Source: Flammeovirgaceae bacterium BBD 1991-12 | GTDB taxonomy: Bacteria > Bacteroidota > Bacteroidia > Cytophagales > Cyclobacteriaceae | Reading direction: 5' to 3' | NCBI GenBank assembly: GCA_001657315.1 | Contig: LYSV01000012.1 | Location: 56,581-120,580, forward strand | Length of the DNA: 64,000 bases | In this document: in pieces, positions 9,382 to 19,700 of the stretch | Numbering within the stretch: position 1 is the stretch's first letter | Layout: each line of letters starts with the position of its first letter | Made by a program: the position numbers and the translations under genes | Notes under the pieces: generated by a model | What the model was told of the DNA's origin: nothing | The model's input: only the letters and a program-made list of their open reading frames with translations | The model's database searches: none

Positions 9382-12300
9382 TTACCTTTTTATTATTCTT
9401 GTCTGAGTTATCTCCTTTTCTCCATTTCTTAATTCCAGCAGGTAGTACCCTGCCGGCAGGCTCAATAAGTCTACCGAGCCACTTTTTTGCAGATACCTCC
9501 GGATCAGGAGCTTTCCGTGCGAAGAATAGACTTTCAATTCAGCGGGCCTGATGATATCTACGTGAAGGTATCTGGTTACCGGGTTGGGATATAATACTAT
9601 ACTGCTGCTGTTTTTTGCTATTAGCCCTGTCACCTGATCGATAGTGAGCGTACCGTTGACCCGTGTGAAGGCATAGTTTTCATCTTCGCCTCCGATAAGC
9701 CTGATCGGATACTTCCCGGGTTCGGAGTTTTTATCGGCGTCTACCTGAATTTCGGGCTCAGAGGTCAATATCCTTTTATCTTCACCATTTACAAATCCAA
9801 AGTATGTGATAGAGAACTCAGGGTTGGGTTCTCCAAAGGATCGTACCATATCATCGGCTGTAGCAGTCAGCGGGGCTTTTGCGATAGTAAGTATTCCCGG
9901 GACATAGGAAAATTCGTAGTTGTTGTCGCTTCCACCGCTAACCGTGATCTCCACTTCACCGGCGCCGGTGGTTTCGTCCGCTGTACTTGAAACTGTTGGT
10001 GGGGTGTTCAGGTCATCCATGGTGTCATTATTGGCTAAGCCGGAATAGTTTATTGAAAACTCAGGATTAGACTCTCCGTATGATCTCACCTTATTGTCGG
10101 CCGTAGCGGTAAGTGAGGCTTTGGTGATAGTAAGTATTCCGTGGGCATAGGAAAAATCGTAATTATTGTCACTTCCACCATTTACGATGATCCGGGCTTC
10201 GCCTGCATCAGTGGTTTCATCAGCCGTACTCGAAGCGATCGGCACGTTGTCAAGATCATCCTTAGTGTCATTGTTGACAAAGCCGGTATAGGCTACCCGA
10301 AGTTCCGGATTAGGCTGTCCGTAGGCTTTTGTAGTATCAATTGTCTGTGCTGTAAGTGCAGCCTTCTCAATAATAAATTTTTGAGGATGGGGGGCTGCGG
10401 GTTTATAGTTTTCATTCCCGGGCTGTGACGCTGTGATGATGACATTGCCTGCCTGATGTATGGTGACGATATCACCGGATATTGAAGCAATGCTCTCATC
10501 GGAGCTTTCGAAGCTCACGGGCAGTCCTGAAGTGGCCGAAGCAAGTATTTTAAAGGGTGGGTCGCCATAAGTTCTGACTTTCAGAAAATTAAAGGATATC
10601 TTTTGCTCCTCTTTTACTTCTACAAAGATGATCCCGCCCAATGGACGCATACCGGTGGATTCATCCAGATCATACAACTTTTCAAAGGCTGAACCATCGG
10701 TATTTATTCGGAAAATTACGCCTTCATCAACAGTGCCACCGCGGGAAGTCATGCCATACAGCTTTCCATCATTTCCCAGGGCCAGCGAGCCTTCAGGGAT
10801 GGCGCCATTGGTCTGGTTGAAATCATGCAGTTTGGTGAATCCGGTTCCATCCGGTTGCATACTGAAAACAGTGCCTGTGCCAAAGGCTCCACCGCCGGAG
10901 GTCAACCCGTAAAGCCTTCCGTCATTGTTTACGATCAATGAACCTTTCGGAAAACGGCCATCAGCGCCTGCGAAGTTGTGCAATACATTAAATACTGTTC
11001 CGTCAGCGCTTATCCCAAAGATAACCCCGTTGTTGTTCAAGCCACCTAATCGGGTGGTCCCGTAAAACATTCCGTCAATTCCTTGTACCAGGGAGCCAAA
11101 GGGAGCTCGCCCCCCGGCACCATCAAAATCATGCAGTTTTTCAAATCCGGATCCATCGGCATGGATGCGGAAGATCATATCGTCGTTGGCAGAGCCGCCG
11201 CCGTGGGTCATACCATAGAACATACCGTCACTTCCCTGTATCAACGAACCCATGGGGCTTCTGCCATTGCCTCTCTGAAAACCGTGGAGAATTTCAAACC
11301 CCGATCCGTCAGCACCGATGCGGAAAATACCTCCTTCATTGAAAGTGCTGCCAAACCTGGTCATGGCATAGAACATGCCATCATTCCCTTCGACAAGAGA
11401 ACCCTGGGGACTTGTGCCATCGGAGAAGCTGAAACTATGCAGTTTTTCAAATCCGGTCCCGTCGGTGTTGATCCGGAAAATCACACCATCACCAGAAGGA
11501 GCGCCACCTCCGGATGCTGCCATACCGTACAGCATCTTGTTGTCTCCTTGTATCACAGCACCATTGGGATAGCCTCCGTCCCTGTTGTCAAAGTCATGTA
11601 GCTTTTCAAAAGCTGTTCCCTCCATATTGATACTAAAGATCACGCCTGCGTTGGAAATACCTCCTCCGGCTATCCCATAGAATTTCCCATTGTCAGTCTG
11701 GATCATAGAATGCTGGGGATTGTTCCCGTTCTCTCCGTCAAAGTCATGCAGTTTTTCAAATTCGGTTCCTGCTGTAGTTATTCTGAAAACCGCTCCTGCA
11801 CCGTAGGTTCCGCCGGCCGAGGTCATGCCATAAAGCATTCCGTCAGTTCCCAGAACCGGGGTACCGAACGGATTTGATCCGTCATTGCCCTCGAAGTGAT
11901 ACAGGATATTCAATGTGGCTCCATCTGCACTGAGTTGAAAAATGGTGCCTCCGCTGGCGGTACCACCATTGACGGTCATACCATAGAATTTTCCATCCTG
12001 TCCTTTGGTCAGGGAGCCCCATGGAAATACCCCGGTGGTTTCGTCAAGATCGTGTAGTTTCTCGTAGGTCGCTCCATCTTTGGTGATGCGGAAGATCACA
12101 CCTGAATTATTGGAGCCCCCTGCGCGGGTGATCCCGTAGAGCTTCCCGTCATTTCCTTCTGTGAGTGAACCGCGCGGACCTTTTCCATTTAGATTGTCAG
12201 AGTCAGGCGGATCCCGGTCAAAATCATGTATTTTTGTAAAATCTGTACCACCCGTTTTCAGGCTGAATATTACACCTGCATTGGCTGAACCTCCCAAAAC

Positions 12301-12843
12301 GGTCATGCCATAAAGCTTTCCGTCAATCCCTTCCATGAGGGACCCCGAGGGAAACCCACCATTGGCCCGGTCAAATTCATGCAGCTTTTGAAATCCGGTC
12401 CCATCTTCGTTAATGCAAAAAATAGTGCCGGCAAATGAGCTGCCGCCACTGGATGTCGTACCATAAAGCTTTCCGTCACTTGCCCTGAGTAGCGCACCAC
12501 GCGGAACTGAACTATTGGTCCCATCAAAGTCGTGTAACTTTTGAAATCCGGTGCCATCCGGAGCTATACGGTATATCACACCCCGGTTGAACAGACCGCT
12601 ACTCGAAGTTACACCGTACAGCATACCGTCGCTGCCCTCCGTGAGAGTACCACTTGGGTCCGCTCCAAGCCCGTTAAAATCCTTAAGCACGACGATGTCC
12701 GAGCCATCCGGAGCCGCACTGAAAATAGTGCCTCCACTGTCTTTTCCTCCACTGCTGGTCATCCCAACCATGCGGGTTATTTGTGCATTCAGGCTGTAAG
12801 ATCCGAAGAGAACGAGTAGCACTACAAAGGATATTCGTTTCAT
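9382..12843 (-). CDS. Secreted GloVer-repeat/MBG-domain protein with type A T9SS tail
   Basis: A 1153-residue protein. The start is the ATG at 12843, which opens into a signal peptide ending SLNAQ; the frame extends 19 codons further upstream without a convincing start. About 13 tandem copies of a 55-60 residue GloVer-type repeat follow (SDGMLYGVTSS, GTIFSAAPDG, FQKLHDFDG), which usually fold as propeller-like blades. Then comes an Ig-like segment and three MBG-type domains (TITKASLTATADNKVRSYGE and relatives). The C-terminus (VLYPNPVTRYLHV, PAGYYLLEL, ending TRIIKR) is a type A type IX sorting domain, so the protein is exported and probably anchored at the surface. It is not close to any partner gene. 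It may act in adhesion; this is inference. Confidence 0.88.
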   Translation of the reverse strand: MKRISFVVLLVLFGSYSLNAQITRMVGMTSSGGKDSGGTIFSAAPDGSDIVVLKDFNGLGADPSGTLTEGSDGMLYGVTSSSGLFNRGVIYRIAPDGTGFQKLHDFDGTNSSVPRGALLRASDGKLYGTTSSGGSSFAGTIFCINEDGTGFQKLHEFDRANGGFPSGSLMEGIDGKLYGMTVLGGSANAGVIFSLKTGGTDFTKIHDFDRDPPDSDNLNGKGPRGSLTEGNDGKLYGITRAGGSNNSGVIFRITKDGATYEKLHDLDETTGVFPWGSLTKGQDGKFYGMTVNGGTASGGTIFQLSADGATLNILYHFEGNDGSNPFGTPVLGTDGMLYGMTSAGGTYGAGAVFRITTAGTEFEKLHDFDGENGNNPQHSMIQTDNGKFYGIAGGGISNAGVIFSINMEGTAFEKLHDFDNRDGGYPNGAVIQGDNKMLYGMAASGGGAPSGDGVIFRINTDGTGFEKLHSFSFSDGTSPQGSLVEGNDGMFYAMTRFGSTFNEGGIFRIGADGSGFEILHGFQRGNGRSPMGSLIQGSDGMFYGMTHGGGSANDDMIFRIHADGSGFEKLHDFDGAGGRAPFGSLVQGIDGMFYGTTRLGGLNNNGVIFGISADGTVFNVLHNFAGADGRFPKGSLIVNNDGRLYGLTSGGGAFGTGTVFSMQPDGTGFTKLHDFNQTNGAIPEGSLALGNDGKLYGMTSRGGTVDEGVIFRINTDGSAFEKLYDLDESTGMRPLGGIIFVEVKEEQKISFNFLKVRTYGDPPFKILASATSGLPVSFESSDESIASISGDIVTIHQAGNVIITASQPGNENYKPAAPHPQKFIIEKAALTAQTIDTTKAYGQPNPELRVAYTGFVNNDTKDDLDNVPIASSTADETTDAGEARIIVNGGSDNNYDFSYAHGILTITKASLTATADNKVRSYGESNPEFSINYSGLANNDTMDDLNTPPTVSSTADETTGAGEVEITVSGGSDNNYEFSYVPGILTIAKAPLTATADDMVRSFGEPNPEFSITYFGFVNGEDKRILTSEPEIQVDADKNSEPGKYPIRLIGGEDENYAFTRVNGTLTIDQVTGLIAKNSSSIVLYPNPVTRYLHVDIIRPAELKVYSSHGKLLIRRYLQKSGSVDLLSLPAGYYLLELRNGEKEITQTRIIKR

Positions 12844-13111
12844 AGCAGTAAATTTTTGGTTATGGTCAACTTTTGTCGATGACCTTTGCAAGTCGGTCAA
12901 GGTTCTAGTTCCTTGCGAGGACCGCGTATGTCATCAAAGCATTATTTTCAAAGGTATCTTTTGACTCAGGCAGTCCTTGACACGGAGGTTACGAATGCTA
13001 ACACAAATGTTTCAAAAGGACATTGTGTGTGTTTGTCGCCGGAACTTTGAACGAGCGGAGCCGTTACTACCGCTTGTTCTTTCCATAAAGTGTTAGTAAT
13101 TTGTACGTATC

Positions 13112-16102
13112 ATGCGCCGGACTCTCTTCATTCTTTTGCTTGGAGTTCTCCCTTTGATTGCACAGGAGTCGGCTTCACCGGATAGCCTGAGGTCAATACT
13201 TCAGAACAACCCTGGTGATAGTATAGCGGTTGAGGTGCTTCTTCAATTGTCCGGTCATTATGCCGGATCAGACGAAAGGTCAGCCAGAAGTTATATTGAC
13301 TCTGCACTGTTTCTGGCAAGGGAGGCGGATTACCTTCATGGCGAGGTCAGGGTTTTTGAAACACTGGCTTCTCTGCACAAAAGAAATGACCTTTATGATT
13401 CTGCTGTCTTTTACTACAACCTGTGCCTGCAGCTCGAAGATCAAAACGGCAACATTGAGAATCAGGTCAGGCTTCTTCGCGATCTGGGTATCGTTCACTA
13501 TTTTCAGGGAGATCATCTCAAGGCGCTGGATATCTTCAGGAAAAGACTACAGATCTGTGAAGAAAAGGATGATCTGAGCTGTATTTCGTCTTCTTCAAAC
13601 AATATCGCTGTACTGTTAACAGAGTTGGGCAACTATGAAGAAGCGATCCGCTACAATCTGAGAAGCCTGAAAATCGATGAGGAAACCGGCAATCAAAGAG
13701 GTGTCCTTGCTTCCCACAACAGCCTCGGTACGGTTCATTATTATCTGGAGAACTATGATAAGTCCATGGAGCATTATCAAAAGATGCTGGATATTTGTCT
13801 TGCCCTTGGCGATCAGCAGTTGAATGTTTCCTATGCCCTGAACAACATTGCGGGTATTCACTATAAGCGAAAGGAGCTGGAAAAGGCTGTGGAATACTAT
13901 GAACGAAGCCTTGAAATTGAAAAGGAGTATGGAAACAAAGTAGGGATTGCCATAAAGTATGATAATCTGGGAGCGGTATATCAGGATATGGGTGATCTGG
14001 TCAGAGCAGAGGACTACTATGTAAAAGCACTGGCCCTCAATGAAGAAACGAAGAATTTTGAAGGGGTAAGCTCCAATAAGTACAAGCTGGCCGAGCTTTA
14101 TGCGAGGGAAAATAATTACCCAAAAGCCATTACTTGGTATCTCCAGGCCCTTCCCGGCGCCACTGAATCCGGCCGGTTGGAACTGCAGAAAAACATTCAG
14201 GAAGGACTGGCGAAAACCTATAAGGCCATTGGAAATTACAGAATGGCATATGAAAGCTATGAAGCCTTTATGCAACTGAAAGACAGCCTGCTGAATGAAG
14301 AGTCCTCCAGACAAATAGCATCACTGGAAGCGCGGTATGAAAATGAAAAAAAAGAACGGGAAATAAAGCTGCTGAATCAGGAAAGGGAGCTGAATGAGAT
14401 CAGACTGGCCGAACAGGAGGCTATGGTACAGCAACGATCCATGCAGCGTAATCTGCTGGTAGGAGGTATCCTTTCAGTCCTTATTGTATCTCTGCTGCTT
14501 CTGAGGAACTATCAGCTACGATTAAAGGCCAGGGAAAAGATCAACCAGAAAAACAAGGAGTTTGAAGCCATGCGCTCATCTTTCTTTGCCGGTATTTCAC
14601 ACGAATTCCGAACCCCCCTGACGCTGATCTCAGCGCCGGTCAATGAATTGCAGCAAAAGTACGGAGCTGACAGGGACACTAATTGGACATTACAGCTTAT
14701 AAAAAGAAATGCCAACCGCCTCCTGCGGCTTATCAATCAGCTGCTGGACCTTTCAAAACTGGAGGCTGGTAAGCTCAGGCTGCAGGTAAGTAAAGATGAT
14801 GTAGTGCACTGGATCCGTCTGGTGGCAGCCTCTTTTGAATCACTGGCCGTGAACCGGGATATTGGATTTTCCACGCAAATCCCTGAAAAGCCATTTTCCA
14901 TGTTCTTTGATAGGGAAAAGCTTGAGCAGATCGTGGTGAACCTACTGTCCAATGCCTTCAAATTTACGCCTGTACATGGCAATGTAGCGCTTCGTGTTAT
15001 TCATGAAGGCGATCAGTTGATCATTGAGGTGAAAAATGATGGAGACCCGATACCCGAAGAAGAACGGGCAAAGATATTTGATCGCTTTTACCAGGTCAAT
15101 GACAAGGGCAGGCGGGCTGAAGGGTCGGGAATAGGACTGGCGCTGGTAAAGGAATTCTGTGAACTGCATCATGGTCAGGTGTACGTAACGATTAAGGGGG
15201 CATGGACAGTGTTCATGGTATCTCTGCCTGCTGATGACACGGTGTACGCAAACGATGATCAGGTAGAACTGAAAGAAAAACAGGAAGAAAACGATCATCA
15301 GGCAAGTGAAGAGATGCTGCCTGTATTGCCAGATGTGCCGGAAAGTAAGTCCACGGTGTTGGTAGTGGAAGATAATGCAGATCTGAGATCCTACATAGAG
15401 CATCAGCTGGCGCCTGAGTATATGATATTAACGGCAAATGATGGCAAGGCTGGCTTCGATAAGGCGATTGAGGAGATACCCGACCTTGTCATTACTGATG
15501 TTATGATGCCTGAAATGAATGGTATCGACATGTTGGAGATGTTGAGAAAAGATATTAAAACCAGGCACATCCCTGTGGTCATGCTTACAGCCCGGGCGGA
15601 AAAGGAGAACAGACTGGAGGGGATAGAGAAAGGGGCCGACCACTATCTCAGCAAACCCTTTGACGCAGAGGAGCTAAAAGTACGGGTGAAGAGTTTGCTA
15701 ACACAGCGTGAGAGGGTCCGTGATCATTTTTATCATGAATTTTTAACCACCCCAAAAATTGAAAACATTACATCTGCTGATGATCAGTTTTTGAAAAATG
15801 CGGTGGATATACTGGACATAAACCTGGACGACAGTGATTTTATGGTAGACCGTTTTGCCCATGATCTCGGCATGAGCAGGGCGCAGCTACATCGCAAAAT
15901 GAAAGCGATTGCCGGTTGTTCCACGACGGAGTTTGTCCGGAATTACCGCCTGAAAAAAGCCCATGAGTACCTCAAAGGTAAAAAGGGCTCTGTTTCGGAG
16001 ATTGCCTATACCGTAGGGTTTAACAATCTTTCCTACTTCACGAGATCCTTCAGGGAATTGTTCAAAATAAATCCCTCCGAAGTAGTGCCGGATACCGGCT
16101 GA
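13112..16102 (+). CDS. Hybrid two-component system: TPR sensor kinase with response regulator and AraC output
   Basis: A 996-residue one-protein signalling system. It has a signal peptide (MRRTLFILLLGVLPLIAQ), about eight TPR repeats in the periplasm (residues about 85-390), a coiled coil, a membrane helix (about 447-467), HisKA with phospho-acceptor H497 (ISHEFRTPLTLI), HATPase (NLLSNAFKFTP, GSGIGLALVKE), a receiver with D796 (ITDVMMPEMNG), and a C-terminal AraC helix-turn-helix pair ending in the IAYTVGFNNLSYFTRSF signature. All phosphotransfer residues are intact. Using TPRs rather than a propeller as the sensor is less usual. Its kinase-to-HTH part is closely similar to the next hybrid kinase at 16706, so the two probably arose by duplication. 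The 62-bp element at 16175-16236 is a likely target. Confidence 0.93.
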   Translation: MRRTLFILLLGVLPLIAQESASPDSLRSILQNNPGDSIAVEVLLQLSGHYAGSDERSARSYIDSALFLAREADYLHGEVRVFETLASLHKRNDLYDSAVFYYNLCLQLEDQNGNIENQVRLLRDLGIVHYFQGDHLKALDIFRKRLQICEEKDDLSCISSSSNNIAVLLTELGNYEEAIRYNLRSLKIDEETGNQRGVLASHNSLGTVHYYLENYDKSMEHYQKMLDICLALGDQQLNVSYALNNIAGIHYKRKELEKAVEYYERSLEIEKEYGNKVGIAIKYDNLGAVYQDMGDLVRAEDYYVKALALNEETKNFEGVSSNKYKLAELYARENNYPKAITWYLQALPGATESGRLELQKNIQEGLAKTYKAIGNYRMAYESYEAFMQLKDSLLNEESSRQIASLEARYENEKKEREIKLLNQERELNEIRLAEQEAMVQQRSMQRNLLVGGILSVLIVSLLLLRNYQLRLKAREKINQKNKEFEAMRSSFFAGISHEFRTPLTLISAPVNELQQKYGADRDTNWTLQLIKRNANRLLRLINQLLDLSKLEAGKLRLQVSKDDVVHWIRLVAASFESLAVNRDIGFSTQIPEKPFSMFFDREKLEQIVVNLLSNAFKFTPVHGNVALRVIHEGDQLIIEVKNDGDPIPEEERAKIFDRFYQVNDKGRRAEGSGIGLALVKEFCELHHGQVYVTIKGAWTVFMVSLPADDTVYANDDQVELKEKQEENDHQASEEMLPVLPDVPESKSTVLVVEDNADLRSYIEHQLAPEYMILTANDGKAGFDKAIEEIPDLVITDVMMPEMNGIDMLEMLRKDIKTRHIPVVMLTARAEKENRLEGIEKGADHYLSKPFDAEELKVRVKSLLTQRERVRDHFYHEFLTTPKIENITSADDQFLKNAVDILDINLDDSDFMVDRFAHDLGMSRAQLHRKMKAIAGCSTTEFVRNYRLKKAHEYLKGKKGSVSEIAYTVGFNNLSYFTRSFRELFKINPSEVVPDTG

Positions 16103-16174
16103 AACCTAAGCAATCATTCTCATGGACATAAAAATGACCTGAACGACCGGTTTATGGACGTTTTGGATGCATGC

Positions 16175-16236
16175 AACATACGTGTTAAACATTGAGACAT
16201 AACTGTTAAGCCTTCCTTTACCCCTCATTTATCTTG
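16175..16236 (+). promoter_or_regulatory. Conserved promoter element A (probable hybrid-regulator site)
   Basis: Forty bases from 16175 to 16214 match 20869-20908 at 35 of 40 positions. The core is GTGTTAAACATTGA, followed by ACAT and CTG(T/C)TAAGCCTT. In both places TTTA(T/C)CTTG follows at exactly +53 from the start of the element (here 16228-16236), resembling the Bacteroidota -7 box TAnnTTTG. Inside the element TGTTAA recurs 21 bp apart (16183 and 16204), the spacing expected for an AraC-type dimer on direct repeats. The lipoprotein gene starts at 16347. The operator function is inference. Confidence 0.6.
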
Positions 16237-16346
16237 CCTTATCGTTTCCGGGTCCACAGGAGCCGGATATCATCCATCTGACTATGTGAGTCAGTATGTG
16301 GCTATAAAGTCACAAAGTAAACACGCAGGTTTAAATCAATTAAATT

Positions 16347-16643
16347 ATGGAAAAGGCTTTAATTTTTCTTCTCTTATGTGTCTTTCTGTTTGCCACGGGC
16401 TGTGGTGACGACGAAGGACCCAGTTGCTTCACCTGTCAGTTTGAGGAACGACGTACAGGTTGTAATTCCACATCCTATGGTTCATGGGAGGACGGCTCAT
16501 CGGTTATCGACTTTGAGTTGAAGGACGGACTTTCACCGGAGTCATTTTGCCGGCAGGCCTATCCGTCATCGGACATCGAATGCTCCGCCGGTTGTTGTGT
16601 CAGCTTTCAGTTTAGAAATGTGAGGGTGGGTTCGTGCCCGTAA
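16347..16643 (+). CDS. Small cysteine-rich surface lipoprotein
   Basis: A 98-residue protein with a lipoprotein signal peptide ending in the lipobox FATGC (lipidated C19). The residues after it (GDDEG) resemble the acidic export signal that sends Bacteroidota lipoproteins to the cell surface. The mature part holds eight more cysteines (27, 30, 39, 68, 79, 83, 84, 97), enough for four disulfides in under 80 residues. I recognise no family. It lies between the two hybrid kinases, downstream of element A, and is probably under control of one of them. It could be a ligand-binding or structural surface protein. Confidence 0.75.
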   Translation: MEKALIFLLLCVFLFATGCGDDEGPSCFTCQFEERRTGCNSTSYGSWEDGSSVIDFELKDGLSPESFCRQAYPSSDIECSAGCCVSFQFRNVRVGSCP

Positions 16644-16705
16644 TCGCTCGTCCGCACTGAGCTGGTGACTTTTTTCCTTTTTCAGCACTCAGTTATATAT
16701 AACCC

Positions 16706-19700
16706 ATGTACCCGAAACTTCAAGATATCGCAGCCGTTATCGGATCAGTAAGCTGTATATTGTTCTCCGGTCTTGTTTATTCACAGGGAAGGATCAGTAT
16801 ACAGAAAATTTTAGACGAACGAAATGAAGGTTTCAACCAGGATATCTGGAGTTTTCAAAATGACGAAGAAGGCTACCTGTGGATTGGCGCAAGAGATGGT
16901 CTGTATCGTTACGATGCTTACCATTTCAGGAAGTATTCCTATAATGTGAACTCGCCCGTCAGCCTGAAAAGCAATCAAATCAGAAATACATTCAGAGATG
17001 ATCAGGGGGTACTTTGGCTAGCTACTTTCAAAGGAGGTTTAAGCAGGTACAATACTGAAACTGATAATTTTACAACCTTTATTTTTGATTCTGACACTGG
17101 CAGGGCAATATCTCCCAACACGATCAATGAACTGATCCAGGATAACCGTAACAAAAATATACTGTGGCTTGCCAGTGGCTCCGGACTTCTGAAATTTGAC
17201 AAGGATCAGCAAACCTTCTACCGCTACCGGCGTGATCTAAAAAACGAAAACTCACTGAATCAGGATATGGTATTATCCTTGTATCAGGATGACAAAGGGA
17301 TTATATGGTTGGGACTGGCCAGCTATGGTCTGGACCGGTTTGATCCGGAGAGTGAAGAGTTCACTCACTACCGGATAAGTACCGGCAACGATAATCTCGA
17401 TTTCAAGGCCAATGTGATCCGTGAGATCGTTCCGGGAAAAAAAGGTTTGTGGCTGGCGACCTACGGAGGATTGCATTTTTTCGATTTACGTACGAAGAGT
17501 TTCAGATCATTCTTTGATGATGATTCAGGTATCGCCTGGCAATCCCTTTGGGACCTTCTACCTGACGGTAACAGGCTCTGGATTGCTACCTATGGCAGCG
17601 GGCTTTACACGATGGACCTGGAAACGGAAGAAATTACCAAAACACCGGTGTATGTTATCGGGGGAGGTGATTTTTCAAAAGCACAGATCCGTTCCCTGTA
17701 TCTCGATCGTCAGTCGAACCTGTGGATAGGTACCTCTTATGGGCTTTATCGCCATTCGAAAATGGCGACAAAAGCTGACCGGTTCATTGATCTGACTGAA
17801 AGCCTGAAGGATGGAGGTTTTGCAGCACCACTGTATGAAAATTCTCAGGGAAATATTTACATCAGTAGCGCTCCTTTTCTAATTGAAATAGACAAAAACT
17901 CACGGCTGATCAGTAAGTGGAAAATCCCGGAGCTAAGGGATATGTCCATAAATGATATAATCGAACATGAAGGACATCTTTGGTTGGCTACATCCGGAAA
18001 AGGACTGCTCAGGTTTGATTTAAAACGGGGAGTAGTAACCAAAAGCTTTCTCCATCACCCGAATGACTCCCTGAGCCTGAATCATGATTACATCAATACC
18101 CTGTTTTCCGACGGTGGCCGGCTTCTTATCGGTACAGCAGTAGGGTTGAATGTTTTGGATCTCGAACGGGAGGAGTTCATTCGGTTTACTGAAAAAAGAC
18201 ACAACTATCAAAAATTGGGTTTTAGCGATACAAATGATATCGAAAAAGATGACAATGGTATTTTTTGGATAGCTACCGGCAGAGGCCTGACATGGTTTGA
18301 CCCTGAGGCAGATTCGGTATTTGTACCTTCCGGTAACGATCTGTTGGGTAAAACGATAAACCATCTGAGATGGGCAGACAGTTCCCACCTTTGGATGGCT
18401 ACGAATTATGGTCTGGGCAAAATAAACACAACCAGCCTTCAGGTAGATAATAACTACGATCATCTTTTCGGATCAGAGATCATGTGGGTGGTAAGTAGTG
18501 ATCACACCGGAAACCTGTGGGTAAAAAAGGATAAGGGATTAGGGATATTCAATGGTCAGACAGTAACCTACCTGAATAGTAAAAAGGGTGTTGTTGAAAG
18601 TTCCAGTACCGCCCTGATTTCATCTTACGGAACAGTGTACATCGGGGCCAGGAACGGCCTGTATACGGTAAATCCGGAAAAGATACCGGTCAATAATACT
18701 ACCTCTAAACCTGTCATTACTGATTTCGAGGTTTTGGGAGAGTCAGGTGTTTCTCATCTTTTGACCGGAGGAAATGATGCAGTAGTGCTGGATCACCAGG
18801 AGAACTTCCTTACGTTTAAATTCAGTCACCTCAACTACGTGATTCCCGAGGAAAACAGTTTTGCCTATCGTTTGAAAGGTTTTAATGAAAACTGGATCCA
18901 TACGAATGCCTTTGAAAGGACGGCGAACTTTACGGGTATTCCACCAGGCGATTACACTTTTGAGCTTAAGGCCGCTAACAACGATGGGATCTGGAGTTCA
19001 GAAATGGCTACCTTGAAAATTGAGATTTTGCCCCCTCCCTGGCGGACATGGTGGGCCTGGCTACTCTATATTTCCACTGCCTTGCTGGTCACCTTTCTGG
19101 CTCTGAGGACCTTCATTGTTCGGGAAAGACTAAAGAACCGGCTGCGACTGGAGCGTATAGAGGTAAAGAAAATGCAGGAGGTAAATGCGCTGAAGTCGTC
19201 CTTTTTTGCCGGTATTTCCCATGAGTTCAGAACCCCGCTGACGTTGATCACCGCTCCGGCGGATGAGTTGTTGAAAAAACACAACGCTGACCGGGAAACG
19301 GAGTGGAATTTGAATCTGATCAAAAGGAACGCCAACCGGCTGTTGCGCCTTATCAACCAATTGCTGGACCTGTCAAAACTGGAAGTGGGAAAACTCAAAT
19401 TACAGGTGAGGAGGGAGGATGTAGTGGTATGGATCAGAAATTTAGCGACCTCATTCGAGTCACTGGCCGCAAGCAGGGAGATCAGGTTCTCTGTAAATGT
19501 ACTATGCTCTCCGGTGAATATGCTTTTTGATAAGGACAAGCTGGAGCAGATATTGATAAACCTGCTGTCCAATGCCTTCAAATATGCTCCCGTTTATGGC
19601 TATGTGGATATGAATGTTTCTCTGGAAGACCACCAGCTTTGTATTCAGGTGATCAACGACGGACCGGGCATTGCGGAAAATGAGATCGACAGGATCTTCG

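Noticed and set aside
12990..13015. Third copy of the HTCS element upstream of the GloVer gene
   Set aside because: Only TTGAAACAT is shared on the minus strand; the half-sites and the TTTAYCTTG box at +53 are missing.
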